Source: Alphaproteobacteria bacterium (GTDB lineage Bacteria; Pseudomonadota; Alphaproteobacteria; Micropepsales; Micropepsaceae). From it: a stretch of DNA of 64,000 nucleotides. The first letter of the stretch is position 1; the number at the start of each line of letters is the position of its first letter. The position numbers and the translations under genes were made by a program. Shown piece by piece: positions 26,132-35,337 of this stretch. Under the pieces are notes generated by a model, which did no database searches, was not told where the DNA came from, and worked only from the letters and a program-made list of their open reading frames with translations. The stretch spans positions 558,001-622,000 of the forward strand of contig JAFKEU010000004.1 in the NCBI GenBank assembly GCA_017308475.1, given 5' to 3'.

Positions 26132-27469
26132 ATGAGCAAGGAAGTGCGCGGCGCCCCGCGTGTCACGGACATGAAGGTGATCCCGGTCGCGGGACAGGAC
26201 AGCATGCTGCTGAACCTGTCGGGGGCGCATGGGCCCTACTTCACCCGCAATCTGGTGATCCTTACCGACAATGCAGGCCAAACCGGCGTGGGCGAGGTGC
26301 CGGGGGGCGAAAAGATCGGCCAGACGCTGGAAGACGCGCGCGACCTGGTGGTGGGTGAGACCATCGGCAACTGGAACAAGGTGCTGCTGGAAGTGGGGCG
26401 CCGCTTCGCCGACCGCGACGCGGGCGGACGCGGGCTTCAGACCTTCGATCTCAGAACCACGGTGCATGTGCAGGCGGCGCTTGAATGTGCGCTGCTGGAT
26501 CTTCTGGGCCGGCATCTGGGCGTGCCGGTGGCGGCCCTTCTGGGCGAGGGCCAGCAGCGCGACAGGGTCGATATGCTGGGCTATCTGTTCTTTGTCGGCG
26601 ACCGCAGGAAGACCACCCTGCCCTATCGCCACGATCAGAACGGTGACGACTGGATTCGCCTGCGGGACGAGGAAGCCCTGACGCCGCAAAGCGTGGTGCG
26701 CCTGGCCGAGGCGGCTTACGAACGCTATGGCTTCAACGACTTCAAGCTGAAGGGCGGCGTGCTCGACGGCAGCGAAGAAATCAAGGCGATCGAGGCGCTA
26801 GCCCGGCGCTTCCCCGGCGCGCGCATCACACTGGACCCGAACGGCGCCTGGTCGCTGAAGGAAGCCATTGCCCTGTGCAAGGGCCGCGGCGACATCCTGG
26901 CCTATGCCGAGGACCCCTGCGGCGCCGAGGACGGCTATTCCGGCCGCGAGATCATGGCCGAATTTCGCCGCGCCACATCGCTTCCCACCGCCACCAACAT
27001 GATCGCCACCGACTGGCGCCAGATGGTGCATGCCATCGACCTGGGCAGCGTCGACATCCCGCTGGCTGATCCGCATTTCTGGACCATGCGCGGATCGGTG
27101 CGCGTCGCCCAGATGTGCGCCGATCGCAACTTGCGTTGGGGCAGCCATTCCAACAACCATTTCGATGTGTCGCTGGCCATGTTCACCCACTGCGCCGCTG
27201 CGGCGCCGGGCAATATCACCGCCATCGACACGCACTGGATCTGGCAGGACGGCCAGCGCCTGACGAAGGAACCGCTGAAGATCAAAGGCGGGCGGGTGGA
27301 AGTGCCCCCGCAGGGCGGGCTGGGCGTCGAAATCGACATGGCAGAGGTTGAAAAAGCCCACGAAACCTACAAATCCATGGCATTGGGGGCACGCGACGAC
27401 GCGGCCGCCATGCAGTTCCTGATCCCGGGCTGGAAATTCGATCCCAAGAGGCCCAGCCTGGTCCGCTGA
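26132..27469 (+). CDS. gudD: Glucarate dehydratase
   Basis: This 445-residue enolase-superfamily enzyme dehydrates D-glucarate (and L-idarate) to 5-keto-4-deoxy-D-glucarate with Mg2+. Motifs match the characterised enzyme closely in place: F-K-L-K-G-G near 202-207 (the K-x-K base), L-D-P-N-G-A-W near 233, E-D-P-C-G near 260, P-T-A-T-N-M near 285-290 and G-S-H-S-N-N-H-F near 337-344 (catalytic histidine). The [17 protein letters not shown] segment is diagnostic of the glucarate subgroup. It follows the carrier by 7 bp and is 18 bp before garD. No signal peptide is present, unlike the other enolase-superfamily proteins here. Confidence 0.94.
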   Translation: MSKEVRGAPRVTDMKVIPVAGQDSMLLNLSGAHGPYFTRNLVILTDNAGQTGVGEVPGGEKIGQTLEDARDLVVGETIGNWNKVLLEVGRRFADRDAGGRGLQTFDLRTTVHVQAALECALLDLLGRHLGVPVAALLGEGQQRDRVDMLGYLFFVGDRRKTTLPYRHDQNGDDWIRLRDEEALTPQSVVRLAEAAYERYGFNDFKLKGGVLDGSEEIKAIEALARRFPGARITLDPNGAWSLKEAIALCKGRGDILAYAEDPCGAEDGYSGREIMAEFRRATSLPTATNMIATDWRQMVHAIDLGSVDIPLADPHFWTMRGSVRVAQMCADRNLRWGSHSNNHFDVSLAMFTHCAAAAPGNITAIDTHWIWQDGQRLTKEPLKIKGGRVEVPPQGGLGVEIDMAEVEKAHETYKSMALGARDDAAAMQFLIPGWKFDPKRPSLVR

Positions 27470-27487
27470 AGATGGTATAGTTGGTCC

Positions 27488-29020
27488 ATGAATATCCGCG
27501 AAAAGCCGCCACACGAGGCGCCGCGCCGCATCCAGGTCAGTCCGAAGGACAACGTGGCCATCGTGGTGAACGCGCTGGGCCTGCCCGCCGGTACGGAATT
27601 TCCGGACGGCCTAGTTCTGAACCAGTTCGTGCCCCAGGGCCACAAGATGGCGCTGGCCGACGTGGCCGAGGGCGCGCCCATCATCCGCTACGGCGAAGTG
27701 ATCGGCTATGCCATCGGCAATATAAAACGCGGCGACTGGATCAACGAAAACAATGTGAGGATGGCGGCGCCCCCGCCGCTGGAAGCGCTGGAAATGGCGA
27801 CGCGCCCGCCGCCGCCCGGCGAAGCGCTAACCGGCTATACCTTTGAAGGCTACCGCAACGCCGACGGCACTGTGGGAACCAAGAACATCTTGGCCATTTC
27901 CACCTCTGTGCAATGCGTGGCCGGCACGATGGAATATGCCTTGAAGCGCATCAAGGCCGAGCTGCTGCCCAAATATCCCAACGTAGATGACGTCGTGGTG
28001 CTGGCCCATGCCTATGGCTGCGGCGTGGCCATCAACGCGCCGCAGGCGGTGGTGCCGATCCGCACCCTGCAAAGCCTGGCGCGCAATCCCAATTTCGGCG
28101 GCGAAGTGCTGGTGGTTGGCCTGGGCTGCGAGAAGCTGGTGCCCGAACGGCTCACCGAGGGTGGGGGTGACACCATGCGGATGCAGGACCATGAAGGCTT
28201 CGGCGCCAATATCGCCGTCATCATGGAACGGGTGGAAGCCCGCCTGAAAGTGCTGAACCAAAGGAAGCGCGAGACGGTCCCTGCCAGCGAGCTGGTGGTG
28301 GGGATGCAGTGCGGCGGTTCGGACGCCTTTTCGGGCCTGACTGCCAATCCCGCCCTGGGCTATTGCGCGGATCTTCTGGTGCGCGCGGGCGCCACCGTGA
28401 TGTTCTCGGAAGTGACCGAGGTGCGCGATGCCGTCCATCTTCTTACCCCGCGCGCCGCCACGCCCGAAGTGGCCGAGGCGCTGGTGGCGCAGATGCGCTG
28501 GTATGACGAGTACCTGGAACAGGGCGGAGTGGACCGGGGCGCCAACACAACGCCCGGCAACAAGAAGGGCGGCCTGTCCAACATTATCGAAAAGTCGCTG
28601 GGCTCGGTCGCCAAGTCGGGCACCAGCGCCATCAACGGCGTCCTGAAGCCCGGCGAAAAGGTGAAAACCAGAGGCCTGATCTTCGCCGCCACGCCGGCGT
28701 CGGACTTCGTCTGCGGCACGCTGCAGCTCGCCAGTGGCATGAACCTGCATGTCTTCACCACCGGACGGGGCACACCTTACGGCCTGGCTGCCGTGCCGGT
28801 GATCAAGGTGTCCACCCGCAGCGAGTTGGCGAAGCGCTGGGCCGACCTGATCGACCTGGACGCGGGCCCCATTGCCACCGGCGAGAAGACGATCGAGGAC
28901 GTGGGCTGGGAACTGTTTCACCTGATGCTGGACGTCGCCAGCGGCAGGAAACAGGTCTGGGCTGACAAATGGGGCCTGGCCAACGATCTGACCCTGTTCA
29001 ATCCGGCGCCGGTGACCTGA
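27488..29020 (+). CDS. garD: Galactarate dehydratase
   Basis: This 510-residue Fe2+-dependent enzyme of the UxaA/GarD family dehydrates meso-galactarate to 5-keto-4-deoxy-D-glucarate, the kdgD substrate. The N-terminal SAF part has P-Q-G-H-K-M-A-L and [17 protein letters not shown]. The catalytic part has [31 protein letters not shown] and [10 protein letters not shown]. The GarD assignment over altronate dehydratase relies on the gudD/kdgD neighbours and the longer N-terminus. It is the last gene of the operon, followed by a stem-loop before the convergent GMC gene. Confidence 0.9.
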   Translation: MNIREKPPHEAPRRIQVSPKDNVAIVVNALGLPAGTEFPDGLVLNQFVPQGHKMALADVAEGAPIIRYGEVIGYAIGNIKRGDWINENNVRMAAPPPLEALEMATRPPPPGEALTGYTFEGYRNADGTVGTKNILAISTSVQCVAGTMEYALKRIKAELLPKYPNVDDVVVLAHAYGCGVAINAPQAVVPIRTLQSLARNPNFGGEVLVVGLGCEKLVPERLTEGGGDTMRMQDHEGFGANIAVIMERVEARLKVLNQRKRETVPASELVVGMQCGGSDAFSGLTANPALGYCADLLVRAGATVMFSEVTEVRDAVHLLTPRAATPEVAEALVAQMRWYDEYLEQGGVDRGANTTPGNKKGGLSNIIEKSLGSVAKSGTSAINGVLKPGEKVKTRGLIFAATPASDFVCGTLQLASGMNLHVFTTGRGTPYGLAAVPVIKVSTRSELAKRWADLIDLDAGPIATGEKTIEDVGWELFHLMLDVASGRKQVWADKWGLANDLTLFNPAPVT

Positions 29021-29029
29021 ACAGCCCCA

Positions 29030-29062
29030 AGCCTCGTCCCGGGCTTGCCGAACGATGAGGCT
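29030..29062. terminator. Stem-loop between convergent garD and GMC oxidoreductase genes
   Basis: AGCCTCGTC (29030-29038) pairs with GATGAGGCT (29054-29062), nine pairs with one G-U, around a GC-rich 15-base loop. It fills the 44-bp convergent gap, so a bidirectional terminator role is plausible. There is no clear T-run on either side. Confidence 0.45.
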
Positions 29063-29064
29063 GC

Positions 29065-30681
29065 CTAACGAGCCCTGGCGTCTTCCAGTACCATCGCCGC
29101 GCCCCTGGCGCCGATCATGATCGACGGCGTGTTGGTGTTGCCCGAGGTGATGGTCGGCATGATCGAGGCGTCGATTACCCGCAGGCCTTCCAGGCCGTGC
29201 ACCCGCAGCCTTTCATCCACCACCGCCAGCGGGTCGGACGCCAGCCCCATTTTCGCCGTGCCCACCGGATGGAAGATCGTCGTGCCGATATCGCCGGCCG
29301 CATGAATCAGCGCCGCATCGGAATCGCCGATGTCCGGCCCGGGGCGGAATTCCCTTGGCTCGTATTTTTCCAGCGCGCTCTGCGCCATCAGCCGCCGGGT
29401 CAGCCGAATGGCCTCGGCCGCGATGCGCCGGTCCTCGTCGGTGGAAAGGTAATTGGGCCGGATCGACGGCTTGGACTGCGGGTCGACTGAGGTGATCCGC
29501 ACCTCGCCGCGCGAGGAGGGGCGCAGGTTGCACGGGCTGACCGTGACTGCAGGAAAGCGGTGCAGCGGGGTGCCGAAACGGTCCAGCGACAAAGGCTGGA
29601 TGTGGAACTGGATGTTGGGCCGCTCCTGCGACGGATCGGAGCGGGTGAAGATGCCCAGCTGCGACGCAGCCATGGTCATGGGACCGCGCCGCAAGAGCGC
29701 ATATTGCAGGCCCATCAGTGGGCGGCCCAGCGGTGCGTAATAGATGGTGTTCAGGGTCCTGACGTTTTTCACATGGAACATGACGCGCAATTGCAGATGA
29801 TCCTGCAGATTGCGGCCCACCCCCCCCAGCGCGCGAATGACCGGGACTCCCGTCTCGCCTGCCAACGCAGCTGGGCCAATGCCGGACCGCTGCAGGATTT
29901 CCACCGAACCGATGGCACCCGCCGACAGGATCACCTCGCCTTTCGCGTGCGCCCTGATCGTCTCGTTGCCGCGGCGAAACTGAACGCCCGTGGCGCGCAG
30001 GCCATTGAACAGCACCCTTTCCACCAGAACGCCGGTCTCCAGGCGCAGGTTGGGACGGTTCAGGATGGGATGCAGGAAGCCACGCGCCGCCGACCAGCGC
30101 CGCCCGCGCTTCTGGTTGACATGGAAATAGCAGCTTCCCTCATTGTCGCCGGTGTTGAAGTCCGGTGTTTTCGAAATGCCGATCTGTTCGGCAGCGTCGG
30201 CGATGGCGTCCAGGATCTTCCAGCGCACGCGCGGCGCCTCGACCCGAAGCTCGCCCTTGCTGCTGTGGTGCTCGTTGTCGCCCAGGAAATGCCGGTCCAG
30301 GCTCCTGAAAACGGGCTGCACATCGGCCCAGCCCCAGCCGGTCATGCCCAGTTGCCGCCAATGATCGTAGTCACCCGCCTGCCCACGCATGGCGATCATG
30401 GCGTTGATCGAGGATGAACCGCCCAGCGCCTTGCCGCGCGGATAGTTCAGCCTGCGTCCATTCAGGCCCGGATCGGCCTCTGTCTGAAGCATCCAGTCGC
30501 TGCGCGGGTTGCCGATCAGGTAGAGATATCCGACGGGAATGTGGAACCAGATCCAGTTATCGGGGCCGCCCGCCTCCAGCAGCAGCACGCGGGTTCGCGG
30601 GTCGGCGGTCAGCCGGTTGGCCAGCACGCAGCCGGCCGATCCCGCCCCCACGATGATGTAGTCATAGTCCCCGTCGATCAT
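29065..30681 (-). CDS. GMC family FAD-dependent alcohol/choline dehydrogenase-like oxidoreductase
   Basis: This 538-residue flavoprotein starts at 30681 (M-I-D-G-D-Y-D-Y-I-I-V-G-A-G-S-A-G); the open extension to 30789 adds a basic stretch with no homology features. The ADP-binding G-x-G-x-x-G is at residues of about 11-16, E of L-L-L-E-A-G-G near 37, the GMC signature P-R-G-K-A-L-G-G-S-S-S-I-N near 80-92, and the active-site histidine in F-H-P-V-G-T-A-K-M-G, with N-T-N-T-P-S-I-M-I-G near the end. It oxidises an alcohol to an aldehyde; the substrate is unknown. No signal peptide is seen. It is a single gene, divergent from mgtC. Confidence 0.9.
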   Translation of the reverse strand: MIDGDYDYIIVGAGSAGCVLANRLTADPRTRVLLLEAGGPDNWIWFHIPVGYLYLIGNPRSDWMLQTEADPGLNGRRLNYPRGKALGGSSSINAMIAMRGQAGDYDHWRQLGMTGWGWADVQPVFRSLDRHFLGDNEHHSSKGELRVEAPRVRWKILDAIADAAEQIGISKTPDFNTGDNEGSCYFHVNQKRGRRWSAARGFLHPILNRPNLRLETGVLVERVLFNGLRATGVQFRRGNETIRAHAKGEVILSAGAIGSVEILQRSGIGPAALAGETGVPVIRALGGVGRNLQDHLQLRVMFHVKNVRTLNTIYYAPLGRPLMGLQYALLRRGPMTMAASQLGIFTRSDPSQERPNIQFHIQPLSLDRFGTPLHRFPAVTVSPCNLRPSSRGEVRITSVDPQSKPSIRPNYLSTDEDRRIAAEAIRLTRRLMAQSALEKYEPREFRPGPDIGDSDAALIHAAGDIGTTIFHPVGTAKMGLASDPLAVVDERLRVHGLEGLRVIDASIMPTITSGNTNTPSIMIGARGAAMVLEDARAR

Positions 30682-30809
30682 GAACGTTCTTCTTGCCCGG
30701 GCTGTTGGATGGGTGACCAAACTATCGTGATGGGCCCGCGCTGTCAGCCCGGGCGACGGTGCCACCAGAAGGCCGATTGCCGCGTTCACATTCCATGTTT
30801 GGCGGCGCC

Positions 30810-31520
30810 ATGACCCCCATCGTCACTTGGCAGGATATCCTGTTGCGCCTGGCCACGGCCCTGATCGTGGGCGGGCTGATCGGCTATGACCGCTCGCTGC
30901 GCGGCCGGGTGGCGGGGCTTCGCACCACCGTGCTGATGTGCCTGGCTGCGGCCGCGGCGATGATCGAAGCCAACCTGATGCTGGGCGTAACCGGGCGGGC
31001 TTCCGATTCCTTTACCCGCATGGACGTGCTGCGCTTCCCGCTGGTCATCCTGTCGGGCATCGGCTTTATCGGCGCCGGCGCGATTGTGCGGCGCGGCACC
31101 CTGGTGACGGGCGTCACCACGGCGGCGACGCTCTGGCTGGTCACGGTGGTGGGGTTGCTGATTGGCGCGGGCTATCTGCTGGTCGGGGGCGTGGTGGCGG
31201 TGATCGCCTTCCTGGTCCTGTCGGCGCTGAAAGGGGTCGAGCCCCATATGATCCGTCAGCATCGTGGGCGCCTTATCGTACACCTCACGCCGGCGGGCCC
31301 CCGGGACCAGGACCTGCGCCGGCAGAACACCCTGGCCGGTTTCACCATCAGCTCCTGGGCGGCACGGATCGAGACGATCCGGCGCGTGGACTGCCATCTG
31401 GAATGGTACAGCCGCCGGGCGCAGGACAGCACGCCGGAACTGGTGGAACAATTGTCGGCGGCGCCGGGCATCCGCTCGGTGGAATGGACGCCGGTCACCG
31501 CCAGGCACATGTTCGAATGA
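30810..31520 (+). CDS. MgtC/SapB family membrane protein
   Basis: This protein of about 236 residues has four to five N-terminal helices and the signature G-L-I-G-Y-D-R-S-L-R-G-R-V-A-G-L-R-T-T near residues 20-38. I-G-F-I-G-A-G-A-I and V-T-T-A-A-T-L-W follow, then a soluble ACT-like C-terminal part from about residue 145. MgtC proteins act in low-magnesium or phosphate homeostasis by restraining the F-type ATP synthase in some bacteria. The start is uncertain: ATG codons at 30795 and 30810 are both possible and neither has a strong ribosome site. It is a single gene. Confidence 0.85.
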   Translation: MTPIVTWQDILLRLATALIVGGLIGYDRSLRGRVAGLRTTVLMCLAAAAAMIEANLMLGVTGRASDSFTRMDVLRFPLVILSGIGFIGAGAIVRRGTLVTGVTTAATLWLVTVVGLLIGAGYLLVGGVVAVIAFLVLSALKGVEPHMIRQHRGRLIVHLTPAGPRDQDLRRQNTLAGFTISSWAARIETIRRVDCHLEWYSRRAQDSTPELVEQLSAAPGIRSVEWTPVTARHMFE

Positions 31521-31608
31521 GCCCAGGCTCCTGGAACGGCGGCGGCCCAGGGCAGTATCCGAGCGCGAGGAGATGATCGAAAGACCATCCAATCACAAAG
31601 AACGGCGA

Positions 31609-31626
31609 GAACGGCGAAAGCCGTTC
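31609..31626. other. Perfect 7-bp hairpin with GAAA tetraloop
   Basis: GAACGGC pairs with GCCGTTC around a GAAA loop in the 203-bp gap between mgtC and the PRC-barrel gene. It could end the mgtC message or structure a leader. There is no T-run after it. Confidence 0.45.
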
Positions 31627-31644
31627 CCGCTGGTCTGGCATCGG

Positions 31645-31658
31645 CGCAAATATTTGCG
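31645..31658. promoter_or_regulatory. 14-bp perfect palindrome upstream of the PRC-barrel gene
   Basis: The sequence CGCAAATATTTGCG is a perfect inverted repeat 66 bp before the PRC-barrel start. Its size and position suit a dimeric repressor operator. It resembles half of the Fur-like hemP site (ATTTGC/GCAAAT), but the spacing differs, so no regulator can be named. Confidence 0.4.
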
Positions 31659-31723
31659 TGACCGCCGCAACAGCGTGACAAGCCCTGCGTTACGCAAAGG
31701 AACTCAAACCTCAGGAGGATTTC

Positions 31724-32095
31724 ATGACGACCCCCAGCGGTCACACGACGGCAATACTTGCGTCCAAGGTCCGGGGAACTCCGGTCTACAACGACCTCGG
31801 CGACAAGATCGGTACGGTGGAAGACATCGTTCTGGACAAGCAGTCCAATCAGATCATGTTCGCGGCGCTGGGCTTTGGCGGCGTCCTGGGCATGGGCGAG
31901 AAATACTATCCGGTCCCATGGTCGATGCTGGACTATTCCGAGGACGTGGGCGGCTATGTCGTGCCCCTCAACAAGGAAAGCATCGAGAAGGCGCCGGCCT
32001 ATGAACTCAAGGACCTGACCCGGCATGACGGCAGCCTGGGTTCGATCCGCGAGCGGACCTATTCCTACTACAATATCAGCCGCGACTGGCAGTAA
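31724..32095 (+). CDS. PRC-barrel domain protein
   Basis: This 123-residue soluble protein has a PRC-barrel domain over residues of about 12-90: G-T-P-V-Y-N-D-L-G-D-K-I-G-T-V-E-D-I-V-L-D, G-V-L-G-M-G-E-K-Y-Y-P-V-P-W and the final D-Y-S-E-D-V-G-G-Y-V-V. Such stand-alone PRC-barrel proteins are common in alphaproteobacteria and are often stress-linked; the biochemical role is not known. A CAGGAGG site precedes the ATG. A strong stem-loop follows the stop by 10 bp, so the message probably ends there. Confidence 0.85.
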   Translation: MTTPSGHTTAILASKVRGTPVYNDLGDKIGTVEDIVLDKQSNQIMFAALGFGGVLGMGEKYYPVPWSMLDYSEDVGGYVVPLNKESIEKAPAYELKDLTRHDGSLGSIRERTYSYYNISRDWQ

Positions 32096-32105
32096 GCGAT
32101 TGCGG

Positions 32106-32135
32106 GGGGCCACCATCCGGCGGGATGGTGGCCCC
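32106..32135 (+). terminator. Strong intergenic stem-loop after the PRC-barrel gene
   Basis: GGGGCCACCATCC (32106-32118) and GGATGGTGGCCCC (32123-32135) form a perfect 13-bp stem around GGCG. Only a weak TTCC follows, so it may terminate inefficiently or protect the 3' end, with read-through into the small gene at 32166. Confidence 0.7.
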
Positions 32136-32165
32136 TTCCGTGCGGGGAGAAAGGAGGAGGCGACC

Positions 32166-32426
32166 ATGACACATGCGATGACCACACGGGACCATGAGCT
32201 CATCCGCGCCTGGGCGGAAGCGCGGGGCGGCCATCCCGCCAGAACCAGCCAGCCGGGCGGCGGACCGGTGCTGCGGCTGGATTTCCGTGCCGCCGACGAG
32301 AATTTGGCAGAAGCGTCATGGGAACCTTTCTTCCGCGTTTTCGACCGGCAGAAGCTGGCCTTCCTCTATCAGGAGCGGACGGATGACGGCCGCATCAGCC
32401 GGTACCATCAGTTCATCCGCTCGTGA
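32166..32426 (+). CDS. Small conserved hypothetical protein
   Basis: This 86-residue acidic protein starts at 32166 behind an AAAGGAGGAG ribosome site. The pattern H-E-L-I-R-A-W-A-E-A-R-G-G-H-P-A-R-T, L-R-L-D-F and W-E-P-F-F-R-V-F-D-R-Q-K-L-A-F-L-Y-Q-E is that of a small family found widely in soil bacteria, sometimes misannotated as a branching enzyme. No catalytic residues or membrane segment are seen. It lies just after the PRC-barrel gene and its hairpin. The function is unknown. Confidence 0.7.
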   Translation: MTHAMTTRDHELIRAWAEARGGHPARTSQPGGGPVLRLDFRAADENLAEASWEPFFRVFDRQKLAFLYQERTDDGRISRYHQFIRS

Positions 32427-32429
32427 AGG

Positions 32430-33752
32430 TTAGTGCTGCGTGACGCCATCGGCCTGTGACGGCGCAGGACGGGCGAAGCTCGTCCAGCGGCCGTCCTGCC
32501 TTGTGTCCCCCTGTGGCGCGTCCCACGGCAGAGCTTCCATACCGTTCAGGTCATAAACAATGCGCCCGTCCTTGACGGTCAATTCGGCCACCAGCTTGCG
32601 GGCGCCGTCGATACGGGTGTTGACCATGTCTGTGAAGCCGAAGCGACCACTCTGGAGGCGCAGCACCGCCAGATCGGCAATGGCGCCCACGGACAGGTGA
32701 CCAAGCCCGGCCTGCTTCACCTCTCGCGCGGGGTGGAAGGTCATGCCGGCCACGGCCTCCTGAAGCGAGAGCCCTATTGCCATCATCTTGCTGGCCACAT
32801 TCAGGATGTTCTTGGTGGCGCTGTTCATGCTGTCGACATGCAAGTCCGTCGAGATCGAATCCGGCTCAAATCCCTGCTTCACCATCGGCACGGCCAACGA
32901 CCATTTGAAACTGCCCCCGCCTGTGCCGGTGTCGAACCAGATGCCCCGGGCGCGGCCTTCGAGCATCGCCTTTGACGGGCCCAAGGTGACCGGGTCCTGC
33001 TCATGGCGCAGGCCCGAATACATGTGGGTATAGATGTCGCCGGGGCGCAGCTTTTTCGTCAACAGGTCATAGAGCGGACGCTGGGGCCGGTCGCCGCCGA
33101 AATCCACCATCACCGGAAGGCCGGCATCGGACCCGGCGACCACCGCCTGTTCCACCGGCGTCCATTCCGGCCCGTTGAAATGGGCGGTCTTGATACCAAC
33201 GACCACGCCCGGAAAGCGCCTGGCCATGGCGGCGGTCCTGCCGCCTTCCATGTCGAACAGGTTCTGTTCGTAGCGGCCGCCGCGCATGCCGGCACCCACG
33301 ATGTTCAGCATCGCCAGCACGCGGGTCTTGGAGCGGTCGATGATGCGGTCCTTGAAATCCTCGAAATTGCGCCAGCCGGAGCAGCCCGCATCGACCACCG
33401 TGGTCACGCCGTTGCGGAAGGTAAAGCCATCGGGCGGTACCGACAGATCGCCGGCATAGGAATTGCGCTCACCTGTGCCGTTATAGACATGCACATGCAG
33501 GTCGATCAGGCCGGGTGTGACGTAAAGGCCCTTCACGTCGATAGACTTGATAGCGCCGGATGACGGCAGCCCGGCTTCCACGGCCGCGATGCGCCCATCC
33601 TTGATGGCGACGTCCATCACGCCGTCTACGGCATTGCCGGCATCGATGACATGACCGTTCTTCAGCAGCAGGTCGAAGCGCGGCTGGCCTTGCGCGCGGG
33701 CGGAGACCGCAATTGCACTTGTGGCTGCACCCAAAAAATATCGCCGGTTCAT
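32430..33752 (-). CDS. Tat-exported amidohydrolase/deacetylase family metallohydrolase
   Basis: This 440-residue amidohydrolase has a twin-arginine leader (N-R-R-Y-F-L-G-A-A-T-S). The fold starts with D-L-L-L-K-N-G-H-V-I-D, then T-P-G-L-I-D-L-H-V-H-V with the H-x-H metal site near residue 83-85. V-V-G-I-K-T-A-H-F offers the bridging lysine, D-I-Y-T-H-M-Y-S-G and S-T-D-L-H-V-D-S carry later ligands. It resembles the dihydroorotase-like deacetylases often found next to SelA-like PLP enzymes. Its start overlaps the PLP enzyme stop by 4 bp (ATGA). It may release an amino compound from an N-acyl or cyclic amide in the periplasm; the substrate is unknown. Confidence 0.85.
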   Translation of the reverse strand: MNRRYFLGAATSAIAVSARAQGQPRFDLLLKNGHVIDAGNAVDGVMDVAIKDGRIAAVEAGLPSSGAIKSIDVKGLYVTPGLIDLHVHVYNGTGERNSYAGDLSVPPDGFTFRNGVTTVVDAGCSGWRNFEDFKDRIIDRSKTRVLAMLNIVGAGMRGGRYEQNLFDMEGGRTAAMARRFPGVVVGIKTAHFNGPEWTPVEQAVVAGSDAGLPVMVDFGGDRPQRPLYDLLTKKLRPGDIYTHMYSGLRHEQDPVTLGPSKAMLEGRARGIWFDTGTGGGSFKWSLAVPMVKQGFEPDSISTDLHVDSMNSATKNILNVASKMMAIGLSLQEAVAGMTFHPAREVKQAGLGHLSVGAIADLAVLRLQSGRFGFTDMVNTRIDGARKLVAELTVKDGRIVYDLNGMEALPWDAPQGDTRQDGRWTSFARPAPSQADGVTQH

Positions 33753-35326
33753 GCCCGCCGCGCCGTGAAGCTGGCGGGGCCGTATTCGCCCATGTCCACC
33801 GTGCCCGCCAGGGAATTGGCGCCGGCATTGCCGGTGAAAGTCCAGGCGATGGTATTGCCGCCCACCGGGGTATGGCTTTTCAGGACCACCTGATCGGCGT
33901 GGACGGTGCCGCTGAGATCGCCTTCGTAGATCTCGCCCTTGTGATGGCCTGTAAGCGTGCTGCCGTCCTGACGGATCACGAAGCGCTGCTCGCCCGTACC
34001 GCGCTGATACTGCACCGTCACAAGCCAGTCACCCGCCACGGGGGCTGGCGCGCCCGATGGCGCCGTCGGGGTTGCGTGGGAGCCCGGATTTGTCAGAGCC
34101 GCGTGGATGGCGTCCGCGACGATGGCCTCTTCGCCTGGGTCCATCATGTAGGGCATGATGGTCAGTGTGCTGGCCATCTCGCCGGGGCGCGAACCGGTGC
34201 CGTTTTCCACCAGGATGCGCGGGGTTCCCGCGTCCAGCCGCGCCTCTACCTCGCTGCCGGTGATGCCCAGCCGGTTTGCATCCCAATGGATGCGAAGCCG
34301 GGTGGCGCGGTTGGACAGGTCCTGCGGCTGAAGATATTCGAGCTGCACGGTCGGCAGGTCTTTCACCCGACCGGCAATATGATCCAGCCAGCTTCGCCAC
34401 ATGCGCTGCTCGCCGTCATGATCGCGCCTGTGCCATACCTCTACGGCTGCGAGCAGCCCCATGGATTCTTCCTTGGAGCACTTGAGCGCCCGGCCATAGC
34501 AGTGATGCGGTGCGGCCTGGTAATACGCCGCCTCGCAAAGGCTCTTGTCGCCGATCAGCATGCCGGACGATTGCGGGCCGCGCAGGCACTTGCCGCCGGA
34601 GTAGCCGACCAGCGTCGCCCCTTTGGCGAGATGGATGTTGGGCACCAGCGGCTCTTCCGCCGCGGCATCGACAAAGACGGGCACGCCCTTCTCCTTGCCG
34701 ATGGCACATATTGCGGCGATGTTGAGCGGACTCTTGGCCTCGCGCGGCGAACTCATGACATAGATCATCGCCGTGCGTGGGCCGATAGCAGAACGCATCT
34801 GATCCGGCGTCTCCACCTCCACCAGCTTGGCGCCCACCATGCGGATGCCGACATCGTAGGGATTGCGCGAATGTTTGGGGACGAGGACCTGGTCCTTGCC
34901 CTTGATGTAGGGCAGCGCCTGGGCCTTCTCGACATCCGATCCGGCGATGCAGGCGATGGTCGCCAGAACGATCGCCGCTTCGCAGCCATTGGTGACGATG
35001 CCCCATTCCGCGCCGTTCAGCGCCGCCAGCCGCGCGCCGATGCCATTCATCATCTCGTCCAAGTCGACGTAATAGTGCGAGGCCTCGAACATCGCCTGTT
35101 TGACCTCCGGCAGCGAGCGCGAGCCGGAGATGATGGTGTAGGTGCCGCGCGCATTAATGAGCGGCCGGACCCCGATGCGGGTGAAGCAATTGTCCGCCTC
35201 GAGGCCCGTCAGCTTGGGCAGCGCGATGGCGGCCGCCGCCGGCGCGGCCGCCAAGGGCGCCACCGCCAGCGCGCCGCCAGAGGTCTTGAGCAGGTCGCGC
35301 CGGCTCCACTTGCCGAACAGTGCCAT
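33749..35326 (-). CDS. Tat-exported SelA-like PLP-dependent enzyme with C-terminal beta-domain
   Basis: This 525-residue protein is of the SelA/DgaE-like fold type I PLP family. The start at 35326 follows GGGAGG by 5 bp, in preference to a GTG at 35332. The leader has S-R-R-D-L-L-K-T-S-G-G. Key sequences are R-P-L-I-N-A-R-G-T-Y-T, T-N-G-C-E-A-A-I, V-P-V-F-V-D-A-A-A-E-E and the PLP lysine in S-G-G-K-C-L-R-G-P-Q near residue 246. Residues of about 430-525 form an added beta-rich domain (W-L-V-T-V-Q-Y, repeated x-G-x-L-x-G-T-V) not usual in this family. It is probably a beta-eliminating lyase or aminotransferase-fold enzyme. Export through Tat, which moves folded proteins, suits a PLP enzyme loaded in the cytosol. 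Confidence 0.85.
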   Translation of the reverse strand: MALFGKWSRRDLLKTSGGALAVAPLAAAPAAAAIALPKLTGLEADNCFTRIGVRPLINARGTYTIISGSRSLPEVKQAMFEASHYYVDLDEMMNGIGARLAALNGAEWGIVTNGCEAAIVLATIACIAGSDVEKAQALPYIKGKDQVLVPKHSRNPYDVGIRMVGAKLVEVETPDQMRSAIGPRTAMIYVMSSPREAKSPLNIAAICAIGKEKGVPVFVDAAAEEPLVPNIHLAKGATLVGYSGGKCLRGPQSSGMLIGDKSLCEAAYYQAAPHHCYGRALKCSKEESMGLLAAVEVWHRRDHDGEQRMWRSWLDHIAGRVKDLPTVQLEYLQPQDLSNRATRLRIHWDANRLGITGSEVEARLDAGTPRILVENGTGSRPGEMASTLTIMPYMMDPGEEAIVADAIHAALTNPGSHATPTAPSGAPAPVAGDWLVTVQYQRGTGEQRFVIRQDGSTLTGHHKGEIYEGDLSGTVHADQVVLKSHTPVGGNTIAWTFTGNAGANSLAGTVDMGEYGPASFTARRA

Positions 35327-35337
35327 GCTCACCTCCC

